Shown in pieces: positions 26,238 to 34,271 of a stretch of 64,000 bases of DNA (position 1 is its first letter; each line of letters starts with the position of its first letter). The notes beneath the pieces were generated by a model. That model searched no databases. It was not told the DNA's origin and saw only the letters and a program-made list of their open reading frames with translations. The translations under genes and the position numbers were made by a program. Source of the stretch: JAGQSZ01 sp049647585 (GTDB lineage: Bacteria > Actinomycetota > Acidimicrobiia > Acidimicrobiales > Microtrichaceae); NCBI GenBank assembly GCA_049647585.1, contig JBARXY010000031.1:8728-72727 (forward strand), written 5' to 3'.

Positions 26238-28136
26238 TCAAGGTTCGATGATGTTGAACCAGAACTTGAACTCGTCGAGCAGGCCCATCAGTTCGTCGAG
26301 CGCACCGATGTCGCCCGCCACATCGATCTGACCGCTACTGACAGCGTCCGACAAGTCGGTCGAGCGAGTGACGACCGACTTGAACACCGAACTCGTCATG
26401 GCCAGTGTCGCGGCGGCATCCTCGGCCTGGCGGTCTGCGAAGCCGTGGAGAACTGAGCGACGAAGTTCGATCAGGAACTTCTCGTCAGTATCGGTGACGA
26501 CGAGGTTGATTCGGATGTGCTTACCGGCCGATGCAGGTCCGTTCAGCTGGACCGACAACAGATCGAGCATCATCTCGATGGTCATGGCACTCAGAGTGTC
26601 GGGGCCAGCCACCGCTCTGGGGCCCAGGTCCATGACGCCGTTGCGCAGCTCCTGGGCTCCTGTCAGATAGAAGTTGCGCCAAACCGCGTTCTCGCTCTGG
26701 TAGCCGAGCTGGGTGAAGGTGGCCGCCAACATCTCCCGGGCTTCGGCGTTGGCAGGATCGGCGAAGACGACGTGATTGAGCACCTGTGCCGCCCAGCGAT
26801 ATTCGCCCCTCTCGATGTCGAACTTCACGCGCTCGATGACTGCGTCGGCGCCGCCCATGTATTCGACGTAGCGGACACTCGACTCCTCGGGTGGCAGCTG
26901 GTGCAGGGTTGCCGGGTTCGCGTCGAACCAGCCCAGATAGAGGTTGTAGACCGACTTGGCATTGTGGCTGATCGAGCCGTAGTAGCTGCGGTTGTGCCAC
27001 TGCAGCCCGATCTCGTCAGGGAATTCGAGCTGCTCGGCAATCTCGAGCATCGTCTCGCCCTGGTTCGCGAGCCGGAGCGTCTGATCGTGCAGGTACTTGT
27101 AGGCGTCGCGCTGCGATTCCAGAAAGTCGATCACTCCCTCGTTGCCCCAGCGGGGCCAGTGGTGCTGAGCAAAGACGATGTCGCTTTCGTCTCCGAAGAG
27201 ATCGATCGCCTTGTTGATGTAGTAAGCCCATGCCTTTGCGTCACGCGTCTTTGCGCCTCGAAGCGTATAGAGGTTGTGCAGGGTGTGGGTTGCGTCCTCG
27301 GCCGAGCAAAGCGCGCGGAACTGAGGCAGGTGGAACAACATCTCGGCGGGCGCCTCGGTGTCTGGCGCCAACATGAATGTGAACTCCACCCCGTCGATCA
27401 CCATCGATTGGACCGGCTCGCTCACCTCGACCGTCGGAATCATGAACGAAGGTGCATCGAAGGGAATGCCGAGTCCCAGGCCCGCGCTGACAGTTCCGGT
27501 CGGACCCTTGGGCAGCAGCATCCCGTACATATACGCAGCACGACGGGTCATGACGTTGCCGGCGAGCACGTTCTCGGACACCGCAGCCTCGGTGAAACCG
27601 GCCGGGACGATGATCTGGACCCTCCCCGAGTCGACATCATCATCGGTTACGACCCCGCGGATGCCGCCGTAGTGGTCGACGTGGCTGTGGGTGATGACCA
27701 CAGCCTTGACCTCGCGACGTCCGCGATGTTCGAAGTAGAGATCCAGCGCAGCTCGCGCAGTGGCGGGAGAGGTGAGTGGGTCGACCAGGATCACGCCGGT
27801 GTCGCCCTCGATGATGTCCATGTTGGAGATGTCGGCCGAGCGGACCTGGTAGACGCTGTCACAGATTTCGAACAGTCCACCGATCGTAAGCAGTTGGGTC
27901 TGGCGGTGCAGTGAGGGGTGCACCGATGATGGACAGTCCCCTTCGTTGACCCAGCCGTACTGCCCAAGGTCCCAGACCACTCCCCCGGTGGAGTTCGTGA
28001 TGACTCCATCATCGGGAAGTGGGGCTATGAGGCCGCGCATGCTGTCGTCGAAGTCGCGACGGTCTGACATCGAAAGCCCGTCCGTCGCTGCCGACAGGAT
28101 CGAACTGGTGAACTCACTCGGAACATCGGAACTCAT
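26238..28136 (-). CDS. linear alkyl/aryl-sulfatase of the BDS1/SdsA1 family
   Basis: A 632-residue metallo-beta-lactamase-fold sulfatase that hydrolyses alkyl sulfates. The metal motif is intact: VVITHSHVDHYGG (His150, His152, Asp154, His155), and later His ligands lie in the helical region (AQHHWPRWGNEG). The middle domain is helical (dimerisation), and the C-terminus is an SCP2-like alpha/beta module (LNGPASAGKHIRINLVV), both normal for SdsA1. No signal peptide is visible, so it is probably cytoplasmic. It is the last gene of an operon with an unknown protein (overlapping ATGA) and a Fe-S-type nuclease. Confidence 0.85.
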   Translation of the reverse strand: MSSDVPSEFTSSILSAATDGLSMSDRRDFDDSMRGLIAPLPDDGVITNSTGGVVWDLGQYGWVNEGDCPSSVHPSLHRQTQLLTIGGLFEICDSVYQVRSADISNMDIIEGDTGVILVDPLTSPATARAALDLYFEHRGRREVKAVVITHSHVDHYGGIRGVVTDDDVDSGRVQIIVPAGFTEAAVSENVLAGNVMTRRAAYMYGMLLPKGPTGTVSAGLGLGIPFDAPSFMIPTVEVSEPVQSMVIDGVEFTFMLAPDTEAPAEMLFHLPQFRALCSAEDATHTLHNLYTLRGAKTRDAKAWAYYINKAIDLFGDESDIVFAQHHWPRWGNEGVIDFLESQRDAYKYLHDQTLRLANQGETMLEIAEQLEFPDEIGLQWHNRSYYGSISHNAKSVYNLYLGWFDANPATLHQLPPEESSVRYVEYMGGADAVIERVKFDIERGEYRWAAQVLNHVVFADPANAEAREMLAATFTQLGYQSENAVWRNFYLTGAQELRNGVMDLGPRAVAGPDTLSAMTIEMMLDLLSVQLNGPASAGKHIRINLVVTDTDEKFLIELRRSVLHGFADRQAEDAAATLAMTSSVFKSVVTRSTDLSDAVSSGQIDVAGDIGALDELMGLLDEFKFWFNIIEP

Positions 28137-29062
28137 TGCGACTCCTTGAGGACGTGCGATTCGGTCGTGGACTTCGATTCAGAGTTCAAACCGGACTCGG
28201 CAAGTGAACGTATATCGGCTGCCCGCGCGACGGTTTCGATCACCTGGTCAACCGCAAGTTCCAGAAGCTCTTCTGTGACTTCATAGCGCTCCATGGACCC
28301 ACGCGACGGTGCTCCGATGGTGACACGCTCCGGCGCAGCGCCCGCTCCAATCGCACGAACCAAGGCAACAAACCCAGCCGTGATCCGCTCCCGCGGGGAC
28401 GGCAACGCCTCGCTGACGACGAAGAGTCGCTCGCCGGTCCCCAAGGTTCCCATCGCCGCATCGATGTTGGCCTGCAATCTGACCCGCCGACCGGGCAGAT
28501 CCAATGGACTGGAGTACTGGGGATCGGTCCACGTGATCCTGGGATCGGTGCCCACCAGACGGAGTGCGCCCTCGCACCATGCAATAGTTGTGGCGACAAC
28601 TGCTGCGCGTCCGGCGCCGTCCAGACTCTCCACCCAGTTTCGAAGATTCAGTGGCCACCCATCGGAACTCTCCATGATGGACTCGACCGCGGCCATCATG
28701 GATCGCCCAGTAGACGGTTCCCGTTTGGAGCCGGGCGGTCCGGTGCGGCTGACGGTTGTCGTGCCACGGTCACCCGCTGCTGGAGATGCGTTCAAGGTCA
28801 ACTGCCTCATCACGATCAGCCCGATCCGCCGTCGAGCGTTGAAGGCCGACTCGATATACGGGTCACGCTCGACCTGATCCACCTCGGGCCGGTCGAACAG
28901 CGTGAAACTCGAAACGACGATCCCGTCGACGTAGAAGTCGACCTTCTCGCGACCCTTGCGAGTGAAACGCTCACCGAGTACGTGATCCAGGTCGGCTGTA
29001 AGACGCTCCTTGGCCGCGTTCGCAAGCCGGGACCGTTCGACTTTTGGGTCCGGCTCGCTCAT
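28133..29062 (-). CDS. hypothetical protein between nuclease and sulfatase
   Basis: About 309 residues, no signal peptide or membrane segment. It starts with an acidic helix (SEPDPKVERSRLANAAKERL), has a middle Ser/Thr/Pro-rich linker and a helical C-terminus (ELLELAVDQVIETVARAA). A segment ADLDHVLGERFTRKGREKVD is followed by beta strands. I do not recognise it. The ATG at 29062 is chosen because GGTGGA lies 8-10 bases upstream. It starts 29 bases after the end of the nuclease-like gene and ends overlapping the sulfatase start, so all three form one operon. Partner role with the nuclease is likely but unproven. Confidence 0.6.
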   Translation of the reverse strand: MSEPDPKVERSRLANAAKERLTADLDHVLGERFTRKGREKVDFYVDGIVVSSFTLFDRPEVDQVERDPYIESAFNARRRIGLIVMRQLTLNASPAAGDRGTTTVSRTGPPGSKREPSTGRSMMAAVESIMESSDGWPLNLRNWVESLDGAGRAAVVATTIAWCEGALRLVGTDPRITWTDPQYSSPLDLPGRRVRLQANIDAAMGTLGTGERLFVVSEALPSPRERITAGFVALVRAIGAGAAPERVTIGAPSRGSMERYEVTEELLELAVDQVIETVARAADIRSLAESGLNSESKSTTESHVLKESQ

Positions 29063-29090
29063 GGTCCGTTCCACCCTTGTGTCCTGGTCC

Positions 29091-30128
29091 TCATGGGATC
29101 ATCGAGGAAGTCGTCCAGGAACTCGGACAGCGATCAGCATCCGGGCACCAGTTACACCAGGCCCCGGGCTTCTCGGACGGCTGCGCATCGCCAACTCCAG
29201 AGTCACCGGCGCCAGAGTCGTCGAGTCCAGAGTCACCGGCGCCAGAGTCGTCAGGTCCAGACCTGTCGGCGCCCGCCACCAGCGCCGCCCAGATGAGCAT
29301 CGAGTCGGCGATACGCACCGCGACCGACTCCAACAGCTCCGCCGAGACCGGAGCGATGACCGGCGCCGCGCCGGGGTACCAGCGCAACATCGCAATAGGT
29401 GCTCGTCGGTCCCGCAGGGCGACCAGTAACGCGTAGTAGTAGATCTCGGCCACGTGCTCGGAACGCGGTTCACCGCTCTTGACCTCCACGACCACTCCTG
29501 GGAGTCCGGTGACGACTCCGCCGAGTTCGACATCGAGTCGGCCCGAGCACACCGCCCTTCCATCATCGAAGGCAGCCGTCGCCCGACTCTGGGTTCGGGG
29601 CAACCACACTTGATCGATCCCGGACCAACCATCCGCGACTGCTGTGGCTAGTGGGTCGAGCATGCTCGGCAACGCAGTGCTGTCGGCCTCTTCCATCAGG
29701 TCCATATGGTCGAGCAATTCGGCCTCGCCCCCGGCGGCGAACATCGCCCGAAGCACCTCGACCGGGTCAAGTACCCGACCAACCGTCAGCTGGTACACGA
29801 CAAAGCGATCGAGCGCCGCCCCGCGGAACATTTCGTTGGTCAACGGCTTGGGCTCGGTCAACGGCGCAGCTTGGGCCACGGCCGTCCGCTCGCAGCGCTC
29901 CAGATCTGCCAAACGGGATTTGGGAAGCCGAAGTGGCAACAGTTTCGGATCCAGATCCCTGGTGGCGACATGTGCCTGACCGTCGAGGAAGTCGCGCAAC
30001 TCCTCGATGAAGTCCGCCGCGACCATGTCCCCGGCAATGACAGCCCCATCATTCGGGTAGCCCGCATCGGCTGATCGGTTGTGCAGATCCTCGATCCATC
30101 TGGCGACGCGCAGCGATTCCGAATTCAT
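29091..30128 (-). CDS. PD-(D/E)XK nuclease-like protein with C-terminal Cys cluster
   Basis: A RecB/Cas4-type nuclease core is visible: GRLDVELGGVV (Asp) and PGVVVEVKSGEPRSEHV (E-x-K), then EIYYYALLVALRD. The C-terminus has WCNWCPDADRCPS, three Cys with an upstream Cys in AVCSGRLD; together they could form the 4Fe-4S site seen in Cas4/AddB/RecB-like nucleases. These would act on DNA ends with 5' to 3' exonuclease activity. The ATG at 30128 begins the core; the upstream extension is basic and not homologous. The gene carries a 30-bp-period repeat in a Asp/Ser/Gly linker. It heads the operon with the 309-residue unknown and the sulfatase. No helicase gene is nearby. Confidence 0.65.
   Translation of the reverse strand: MNSESLRVARWIEDLHNRSADAGYPNDGAVIAGDMVAADFIEELRDFLDGQAHVATRDLDPKLLPLRLPKSRLADLERCERTAVAQAAPLTEPKPLTNEMFRGAALDRFVVYQLTVGRVLDPVEVLRAMFAAGGEAELLDHMDLMEEADSTALPSMLDPLATAVADGWSGIDQVWLPRTQSRATAAFDDGRAVCSGRLDVELGGVVTGLPGVVVEVKSGEPRSEHVAEIYYYALLVALRDRRAPIAMLRWYPGAAPVIAPVSAELLESVAVRIADSMLIWAALVAGADRSGPDDSGAGDSGLDDSGAGDSGVGDAQPSEKPGAWCNWCPDADRCPSSWTTSSMIP
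29196..29252. repeat. 27-bp exact direct repeat, period 30, inside the nuclease-like gene
   Basis: Copies at 29196-29222 and 29226-29252 encode a ten-residue Asp-Ser-Gly-rich unit (DDSGAGDSG) in the linker before the Cys cluster. In-frame and mismatch-free, so probably a recent duplication. Confidence 0.9.
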
Positions 30129-30294
30129 GTTGACCACATGGTCCCACCTCGCATGCGGACTCCGCGGACCTCTCGACCACCGTTGGGCAATTGCGCCCGT
30201 GTCGCCGCTCACCCATTGCCGCCGTGGCTACCACCTGACACGATTGATATTTCGCGACCGAGAGGGCGTCTCGGTCGAAGTCCCTGGGGGAAAT

Positions 30295-31530
30295 ATGGCG
30301 AATGCGATGCACCGGCTCCGAGCCGTCTCGACAAGGTCGGCTGCCAAGGTCGCGCTCATCTCGGCGGCAGCTCTCGCCCTGACCATCACGGCATGTGTGC
30401 CAAGTCCGCCACTGAACGGTGGTGACGGCGGGACCCCGACAAATGGGCCGAGCCTTCCGATCGACGACTCGAACATCCATCTCAATGAGTTGCAGTTCAT
30501 CGGGTCCCACAACAGCTATCACGTTGCGCCAGAAGCACCGATCCTGAACTGGCTGGAGTTCTTCTCGTCAGCCATCCCGGATGTTGCCAAGAGTCTCGGT
30601 GACCCAGCCCTGCTCAACTACACCCACGCTCCCCTCACCACCCAGCTGAACCGCGGACTTCGGACCTTCGAACTGGACCTGTTCGCCGACCCGGAGGGTG
30701 GCAAGTTCGCCCACCCGCTCCTGCCGGAGATCTTGAACCTTTCCGTCGCGGGACCGAAGGGAATGGATCAGCCCGGGCTCAAGGTTCTCCACATTCAGGA
30801 CATTGACTTCATCTCGACCTGCCAGGTCTTCACAGGCTGCCTGTCCGAATTGAAGGCATGGTCGGACCAGAATCCCGGGCATCTGCCTGTGATCATCAAC
30901 CTTGAGCTCAAGGATGACCAGCTGCCGGCACCGTTCGACGCAACGAAGATCACCCATTTCGATGCGACACAGTTGGCCGGTGTCGACTCCGAGATCCGCT
31001 CGGTCCTCGGTGACCGCCTGATCACCCCCGACGACGTGCGGGGCGACGCTGCTGACCTGCGGACGGCTGTGTCCCAGAACGGTTGGCCGACACTGGGTGA
31101 GTCCCGCGGTCGGTTCCTGTTCTTCCTCGACAACGAGGGCAAGAGACTCGACTACCTCGAGGGACACCCGGATCTCGAGGGTCGGGTCATGTTCACGAGT
31201 TCCGGCGAAGGTCAGCCCGACGGCGCGGTCCTGAAGGTCAACGATCCCGGCGATGGCAGCCGAATCAGGGCGCTGGTTGAGGATGGCTACTTGGTAAGGA
31301 CCAGGGCCGACGACGAAGTCACCGCTCCAACTACCGCCCAGCGCGACACCGCTCTGGCGTCGGGAGCCCAGATCGTCCATACCGATTTTCCCGCAGGGGA
31401 AGCTGCAGTGAACGGCGGCTACGTGGTCACCTTCGGAACAAACCCTGAGGCCCGGTGTAATCCGGTCACTACGACTGCAGCTACCTGCGCCAACGGCGCG
31501 GTGCGTCAGGAAGCCCGGTTGGGACGCTGA
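30295..31530 (+). CDS. secreted lipoprotein with PI-PLC-type (Ca2+-dependent) domain
   Basis: A 411-residue lipoprotein. The ATG at 30295 follows GGGGGA by 6 bases and gives a signal ending in the lipobox ALTITAC-V. The catalytic region starts QFIGSHNSYHVAPEAP (His of PLC-X type), with LRTFELDLFADPEGGKF and HIQDIDFISTC, all matching the bacterial PI-PLC-C1 family (Ca2+-dependent phosphodiesterase-like). Cys residues CQVFTGC may pair outside the cell. Phospholipid or phosphoinositide head group cleavage is expected. The gene is divergent from the nuclease operon. Actual substrate is uncertain. Confidence 0.82.
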   Translation: MANAMHRLRAVSTRSAAKVALISAAALALTITACVPSPPLNGGDGGTPTNGPSLPIDDSNIHLNELQFIGSHNSYHVAPEAPILNWLEFFSSAIPDVAKSLGDPALLNYTHAPLTTQLNRGLRTFELDLFADPEGGKFAHPLLPEILNLSVAGPKGMDQPGLKVLHIQDIDFISTCQVFTGCLSELKAWSDQNPGHLPVIINLELKDDQLPAPFDATKITHFDATQLAGVDSEIRSVLGDRLITPDDVRGDAADLRTAVSQNGWPTLGESRGRFLFFLDNEGKRLDYLEGHPDLEGRVMFTSSGEGQPDGAVLKVNDPGDGSRIRALVEDGYLVRTRADDEVTAPTTAQRDTALASGAQIVHTDFPAGEAAVNGGYVVTFGTNPEARCNPVTTTAATCANGAVRQEARLGR

Positions 31531-31747
31531 GCATGATGGCCAGTCCGGTCTTTCGCTGCGCAAACTGAATTGTGAACGTCGTTCATTGGGACACAAGACT
31601 GCTCTGGGCAATTATCTGAACCACGATCAGAAAGTCTGGTCCTTTTGGTCATATTCCTGTATGTTCAGACGAGGTTATGTGTCATCTGGCATATGACAGG
31701 CGATGCAGGACGGGCCAACTTGGGCCGGACAGTCTGGGAGGACACTC

Positions 31748-32638
31748 GTGATCAAGAACCGAAAGCTCATGGTGACGTTGCTCGCCATGGTCGCAGTCAT
31801 TGGGATGGCGTCAGCTTGTACGCCTCCCGCCGCAGACGGCGCTCTGCCGACAACCAACTGGTCCTTCAAGGGCACGACCGTCAGGGTCGATGATGCTCAG
31901 GACGCTGTTGACGTCCCACTGATCGGCTGCGTCGTCAACTGCAAGGACGAGCCCTATCTGCTCAATGTCGGCTTCCGCGTCAAGATCGGTCAGCCGGGTT
32001 CAGCTCAGGCTTGGGCGGTCAACAACCGCACCAGCGCTCCCTCCGACGTGGGTGCTGGTAGCACCGTCAGTGTTGGCGCAGCTGGTGGCCCTGTCATCTT
32101 CAACGGTGTTGCCCCCGTTGACATCCTGGACCTCGCCAACACCAACAACCATCTCGAGGTCATGGGAACCTACGTCTGGGCTTCAGAAGAGGACCAGATT
32201 GGCAACGGACTTGCTGCCGACTCCCTGGCCAGCCTGCTGGAGGATGCCCTCAACAGCACTCTGGCTACGGCAGACCTTGGCAACCTCGATGCCAACTTCA
32301 TCCTCGACCTGGTCTTCTCCAACATTGGAAATGCACTCGGCATCGCCGTGCAGAACATTCCGCTGTTCGGACTCGGTGACGACGTCATGGGTGGCGCGCT
32401 CTACATCGGAATCGGCGCCTACGGCACCCTCGGCTCCCTTCTCGACACAGCAATCGGCGAAACCCCATTCCCAGCGGTCGACATTCCGATCCTCGACATC
32501 CCGCCGTCAATCGACGGTGGCGGTTTCTACACAATGACCGGCTCGAAGTCATGGACACGTAGCTTCCATGGCGGTTGTGGCCTACTCGGTGGCAACTGTG
32601 GTCAGCACACGTGGACGATGGTCTCAGGCCCAGCCTGA
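31748..32638 (+). CDS. secreted or lipid-anchored protein of unknown function, 296 aa
   Basis: A GTG start at 31748, with GGGAGGA 6 bases upstream, gives a short signal peptide (LAMVAVIGMASAC), whose ASAC end could be a weak lipobox. The mature part is beta-rich, with Cys pairs (GCVVNC; GGCGLLGGNC) likely disulfide-bonded, and long Leu/Asn/Ala stretches (residues ~155-220). No membrane anchor beyond the signal and no known motif. It may be a surface protein with a Cys-knot-like fold. It is single and followed by a strong terminator. Confidence 0.7.
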   Translation: MIKNRKLMVTLLAMVAVIGMASACTPPAADGALPTTNWSFKGTTVRVDDAQDAVDVPLIGCVVNCKDEPYLLNVGFRVKIGQPGSAQAWAVNNRTSAPSDVGAGSTVSVGAAGGPVIFNGVAPVDILDLANTNNHLEVMGTYVWASEEDQIGNGLAADSLASLLEDALNSTLATADLGNLDANFILDLVFSNIGNALGIAVQNIPLFGLGDDVMGGALYIGIGAYGTLGSLLDTAIGETPFPAVDIPILDIPPSIDGGGFYTMTGSKSWTRSFHGGCGLLGGNCGQHTWTMVSGPA

Positions 32639-32687
32639 TCCGGGCCACCCTGATCAGGGTCACCTGACTGATCAGTAGCAGACGATT

Positions 32688-32723
32688 CGAAGGAGGCCCG
32701 GACAGTCGTCCGGGCCTCCTTCG
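32688..32723 (+). terminator. perfect 16-bp hairpin terminator
   Basis: A 16-base stem (left arm 32688-32703, right arm 32708-32723; core GGAGGCCCGGAC) closes around the loop AGTC, 50 bases after the stop of the 296-residue secreted protein. It may also stop transcription of the convergent menJ-like gene. Confidence 0.9.
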
Positions 32724-32755
32724 CGTTCCAGTGCCGGGACCCCGAACAGCCTGCC

Positions 32756-33976
32756 TCAGGCACCGGCCCGAGTTCGCCGTAGAAGCGGATCCGCCGCACC
32801 AAGTACTGCGTCTGCCGCTCGCATGACCAGGCCACCAACTCCAGGTGTGGAGGAATCGACCAGGTTGCCCATCACTTGCAGAGTGATGGCTGCGATCCCC
32901 TCCGTTCCCACGGCGGCCCGAAGCCCGGTTCGAAGGATCAGGGGATGTCCGACCAGGAATGAGAACCGTCGACCAGTTCGCAGAAACGCGTCGAAGCGTC
33001 GGCCGATTTCGATGTCGTAGCGCAACGGGGCGGTCACAGGATCGGATAGGAACAGATCGGCAGCCAGCATTCCTGACTCCAGGCCGTAGTCGATTCCTTC
33101 CCCGTTCATCGGGTTGATCAGCCCGGCCGCATCGCCGATCGCAACCCAGCCGGGACCGTGACGACGGGTGGCACTCATGGGAAGCCTCCAGGCTCGCGGG
33201 CGCTCCAGGTCGGGGCCGAGACTCCAGCTGTCGCGCACCTGTGCCCGGTAGCTGTCCTGGAGCCGGTTGAGGTTGAGCGACTTGAAGCCCTTCATGGTGG
33301 AGAGGGCGCCGACGCCGATGTTCACGGTCCCGTCACCCGCCGGGAACATCCAGCCGTATCCCGGCACGGGAACGCCCGAGGAGTCGCGCAGTGTCAAGCA
33401 CGCCTCGAGGTACCGCTCAGCGTGGCGCGGAGATTCGGCATAGGTCCGAATCGCCAGCCCGTAGGGCTCATCGGGATCCCGTTGCACACCGAGCATCCGG
33501 TGGGCCGGGCCGGGGGCTCCAGCGGCAAGAACAATCATGTCGCCGGCCCAGCGCCTCTTCCCCACGGAAACGCCGACGGCACGGCCGTTATCGAGGACCG
33601 GCAGGGCCTCATGCTGCCAAAGGACTTCCGCTCCAGCTTCGGCAGCTAGTTCCATCAAGCGACTGTCAAGGCGTCGTCTGGGCCAGACCGCACCATGGTC
33701 CGGGAACGGGGCGATACCCGGCCAGTGCAACTGTCGAGTGGTTCGGTTGGCGATCATGCGCAGACCGTCGATCCGGTGCGCGTCGTCCAATGAGACGCCA
33801 AGGTCATCGAGCGCCTTGACCGCCCTTGGGGTCAGACCATCTCCGCAGATCTTGTCCCGACCTTGCGGACCCTTTTCGAAGACTGTGACCGTTGCCCCGG
33901 CTGACGCGGCGCGAATCGCCGCCGCCGCTCCGGCGGGTCCCCCTCCAATTATCAGGACGTCACGCTGTGTTGGCAT
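32756..33976 (-). CDS. menJ: FAD-dependent geranylgeranyl reductase-family enzyme, MenJ-like
   Basis: A 406-residue flavoprotein. FAD-binding dinucleotide motif VLIIGGGPAGAAAAIRAAS, then EKGPQGRDKICGDGLTP, and the late Asp motif GWVAIGDAAGLINPMNGEGID, all as in geranylgeranyl reductases. Length and the CGDGLTPRAV segment match mycobacterial MenJ (Rv0561c), which saturates one isoprene unit of menaquinone; assignment is from memory. It is probably membrane-associated. ATG at 33976 is chosen because the upstream in-frame region is Ser/Arg-rich and not homologous, and the FAD motif then lies near the N-terminus. No men genes are beside it. Confidence 0.82.
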   Translation of the reverse strand: MPTQRDVLIIGGGPAGAAAAIRAASAGATVTVFEKGPQGRDKICGDGLTPRAVKALDDLGVSLDDAHRIDGLRMIANRTTRQLHWPGIAPFPDHGAVWPRRRLDSRLMELAAEAGAEVLWQHEALPVLDNGRAVGVSVGKRRWAGDMIVLAAGAPGPAHRMLGVQRDPDEPYGLAIRTYAESPRHAERYLEACLTLRDSSGVPVPGYGWMFPAGDGTVNIGVGALSTMKGFKSLNLNRLQDSYRAQVRDSWSLGPDLERPRAWRLPMSATRRHGPGWVAIGDAAGLINPMNGEGIDYGLESGMLAADLFLSDPVTAPLRYDIEIGRRFDAFLRTGRRFSFLVGHPLILRTGLRAAVGTEGIAAITLQVMGNLVDSSTPGVGGLVMRAADAVLGAADPLLRRTRAGA

Positions 33977-34046
33977 CTGCACCGAAGCAGTCTGTTCGCT
34001 CCGGTCGCATTTCCCAAAGCAGCGGGTAATAGATTCCGCGTTTCGC

Positions 34047-34271
34047 TCAATGCCCGATACCGCGCTCCTGCTCCGGTGGTCGACGCCGGGACTCAAGGAC
34101 CACAAGTGCGGCTCCCGCGACCCCCAGGGCAATCAGGCCAAGGACTACGACCAAGGCGAGGTTCAGCGATATGGCTCCGCCCTGGTGCATTGCGGCAATC
34201 AGTCCGGCCGCGATGGTGACCATGCCAGCCACCAACGCAATGGGATCCAGTCGATGTGGGTTCATTGTCAT
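34047..34271 (-). CDS. small two-helix membrane protein
   Basis: A 74-residue protein with two hydrophobic helices (about residues 11-29 and 35-58) and a basic, Arg/Glu-rich tail. Its ATG overlaps the stop of the PspC-type gene (ATGA), so it is translationally coupled to it. Its role is probably linked to the envelope-stress membrane protein. No motif indicates a more specific function. Confidence 0.75.
   Translation of the reverse strand: MTMNPHRLDPIALVAGMVTIAAGLIAAMHQGGAISLNLALVVVLGLIALGVAGAALVVLESRRRPPEQERGIGH

Noticed and set aside
26517..27914. Long plus-strand open frame (465 codons) opposite the alkylsulfatase
   Set aside because: It lies wholly inside the strongly supported minus-strand sulfatase gene and its translation is rich in Arg/His/Val-type antisense composition; no motif.
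29091..30128. Cas4 as part of a CRISPR system
   Set aside because: The Cys cluster and EVK motif fit the wider RecB/Cas4 superfamily, but no array or other cas gene is present in the window.
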